A DNA stretch of 23,827 nucleotides, from contig JAZDGR010000035.1 in the NCBI GenBank assembly GCA_043806735.1, positions 1 through 23,827 on the forward strand, given 5' to 3'. This document shows, piece after piece, positions 23,063 through 23,827 of the stretch (positions are counted from its first letter, which is position 1; each line of letters starts with the position of its first letter). Both the position numbers and the translations under genes were made by a program. The notes beneath the pieces were generated by a model. The model saw nothing but the letters and a program-made list of their open reading frames with translations, was not told where the DNA came from and did not search any database. Origin of the DNA: QYOJ01 sp043806735 (GTDB taxonomy: Bacteria; Bacteroidota; Bacteroidia; Bacteroidales; FEN-979).

Positions 23063-23827
23063 AGCGCCTTCCGGATTCGAAGTAACGTCTCAATTACCGT
23101 CTCCAGCAAATCAAGTCTGAGCATATTGGCGCCATCCGATTTAGCATGCGCCGGATCGGGATGGGTCTCAATGAAAATGCCATCCGCTCCCGAAGCAATA
23201 GCTGCACGAGCCAGAGTCGATATGAGGTCGGGACGTCCGCCTGTGATGCCGCCGACCTGGTTGGGTTGCTGGAGCGAATGGGTGACATCCACTATTACCG
23301 GAACATTGAACTGCTGCATTTCCGGAATGTTACGGAAATCTACGACCAGGTCGTGATATCCGAAAGTAGTCCCGCGTTCGGTCAGCATCACCTGCTCATT
23401 CCCGGTCTGATATACCTTCTCAATCGCGAACCTCATGGATCCCGCGGAAACAAACTGCCCTTTTTTTATATTGACCGCCTTGCCTGTCTTTCCGGCCGCG
23501 ATAAGCAATTCGGTCTGGCGACATAGAAACGCCGGGATTTGCAGGACATCCACAAATCCGGCAGCCAATTCAGCTTCATGTTCGGTATGAACATCAGTCA
23601 GGACAGGAATTCCCAGCTTTTCACCCGTTTTCAGGATGACTTCCATGGCCTTTTCATCTCCGATCCCGGTAAAAGAATCCAGACGCGACCGGTTTGCCTT
23701 TTTATAAGAAGCTTTGAAAATAAATGGGATCCGGTAATTTTCACAGATCCGCAAGATTTTTTCGGCAATTTGCAACGGCATCGTTTCATTTTCAACGACG
23801 CAGGGTCCGGCAATCAACAGGAAATTT
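23059..23827 (-). CDS. kdsA: 3-deoxy-D-manno-octulosonate 8-phosphate synthase (5' end outside the window)
   Basis: The reading frame stays open to the right edge (NFLLIAGPCVVENE), so the true start lies beyond 23827. About 256 residues are visible out of the usual 265-280. Family signatures are IAGPCVVENE, FKASYKKANRSRLDSFTG, PVLTDVHTEHEA, VDVLQIPAFLCRQTELL, KKGQFVSAGSM, LTERGTTFGYHDLVVDFRN and IFIETHPDPAHAKSDGANML. It condenses phosphoenolpyruvate with arabinose 5-phosphate to give Kdo 8-phosphate, the precursor of the inner LPS core sugar, in the cytosol. The GQFVSAGSM segment separates it from the related DAHP synthases. It converges on the DUF4831 gene with a 4-base overlap. Confidence 0.96.
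   Translation of the reverse strand, partial: NFLLIAGPCVVENETMPLQIAEKILRICENYRIPFIFKASYKKANRSRLDSFTGIGDEKAMEVILKTGEKLGIPVLTDVHTEHEAELAAGFVDVLQIPAFLCRQTELLIAAGKTGKAVNIKKGQFVSAGSMRFAIEKVYQTGNEQVMLTERGTTFGYHDLVVDFRNIPEMQQFNVPVIVDVTHSLQQPNQVGGITGGRPDLISTLARAAIASGADGIFIETHPDPAHAKSDGANMLRLDLLETVIETLLRIRKAL

Overview
The window looks like a chromosomal segment of a Bacteroidota (Bacteroidetes) bacterium. The signs are a type III glutamine synthetase, DUF4199 and DUF4831 proteins, a decayed gene with BACON and type IX secretion (Por) C-terminal domains, and promoter motifs of the TTTG / TAnnTTTG kind used by the Bacteroidetes primary sigma factor. Multihaem cytochrome and NrfD/PsrC-type respiratory modules suggest anaerobic or facultative respiration. 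LPS genes (kdsA) show a Gram-negative envelope.

Region 1 (1-7563) is respiratory. A forward operon encodes a membrane-anchored tetrahaem cytochrome c, a Tat-exported protein with four 4Fe-4S motifs, and an NrfD-like quinol-handling membrane subunit. A DUF2339-like membrane protein follows. Converging on it from the right is a second, reverse operon: another Tat-exported Fe-S protein (a likely lipoprotein with one altered cluster motif), a second NrfD-like protein, and a periplasmic Ig-like protein with a C-terminal membrane anchor. No molybdopterin catalytic subunit lies in the window, so both modules are electron-transfer parts with unknown terminal partners.

Region 2 (7674-10806) holds an exported transglutaminase-like protein. 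Behind it is a heavily decayed gene for a T9SS-secreted protein, with its 5' end missing, three frameshifts and one in-frame stop.

Region 3 (10807-11821) carries small RNA and translation genes, all on the minus strand: tRNA-Lys(TTT), a YciO/TsaC-family protein and the 4.5S SRP RNA. Several have recognisable promoters, and a likely bidirectional terminator lies left of the tRNA.

Region 4 (11910-18188) is an envelope glycan region. It holds a DUF4199 protein, a GT2 glycosyltransferase interrupted by a one-base shift in an A9 run, a GT4 glycosyltransferase, and a complete gene set for GDP-D-glycero-alpha-D-manno-heptose: gmhA (isomerase), hddA (7-phosphate kinase), gmhB (1,7-bisphosphate phosphatase) and hddC (guanylyltransferase). 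A nitroreductase-family gene sits between hddA and gmhA. Short heptamer and nonamer tandem arrays occupy gene junctions here and even supply gene ends.

Region 5 (18185-23827) has a sodium:solute symporter, glutamine synthetase III, a DUF4831 protein and, on the opposite strand and running off the window, kdsA for Kdo-8-phosphate synthesis.
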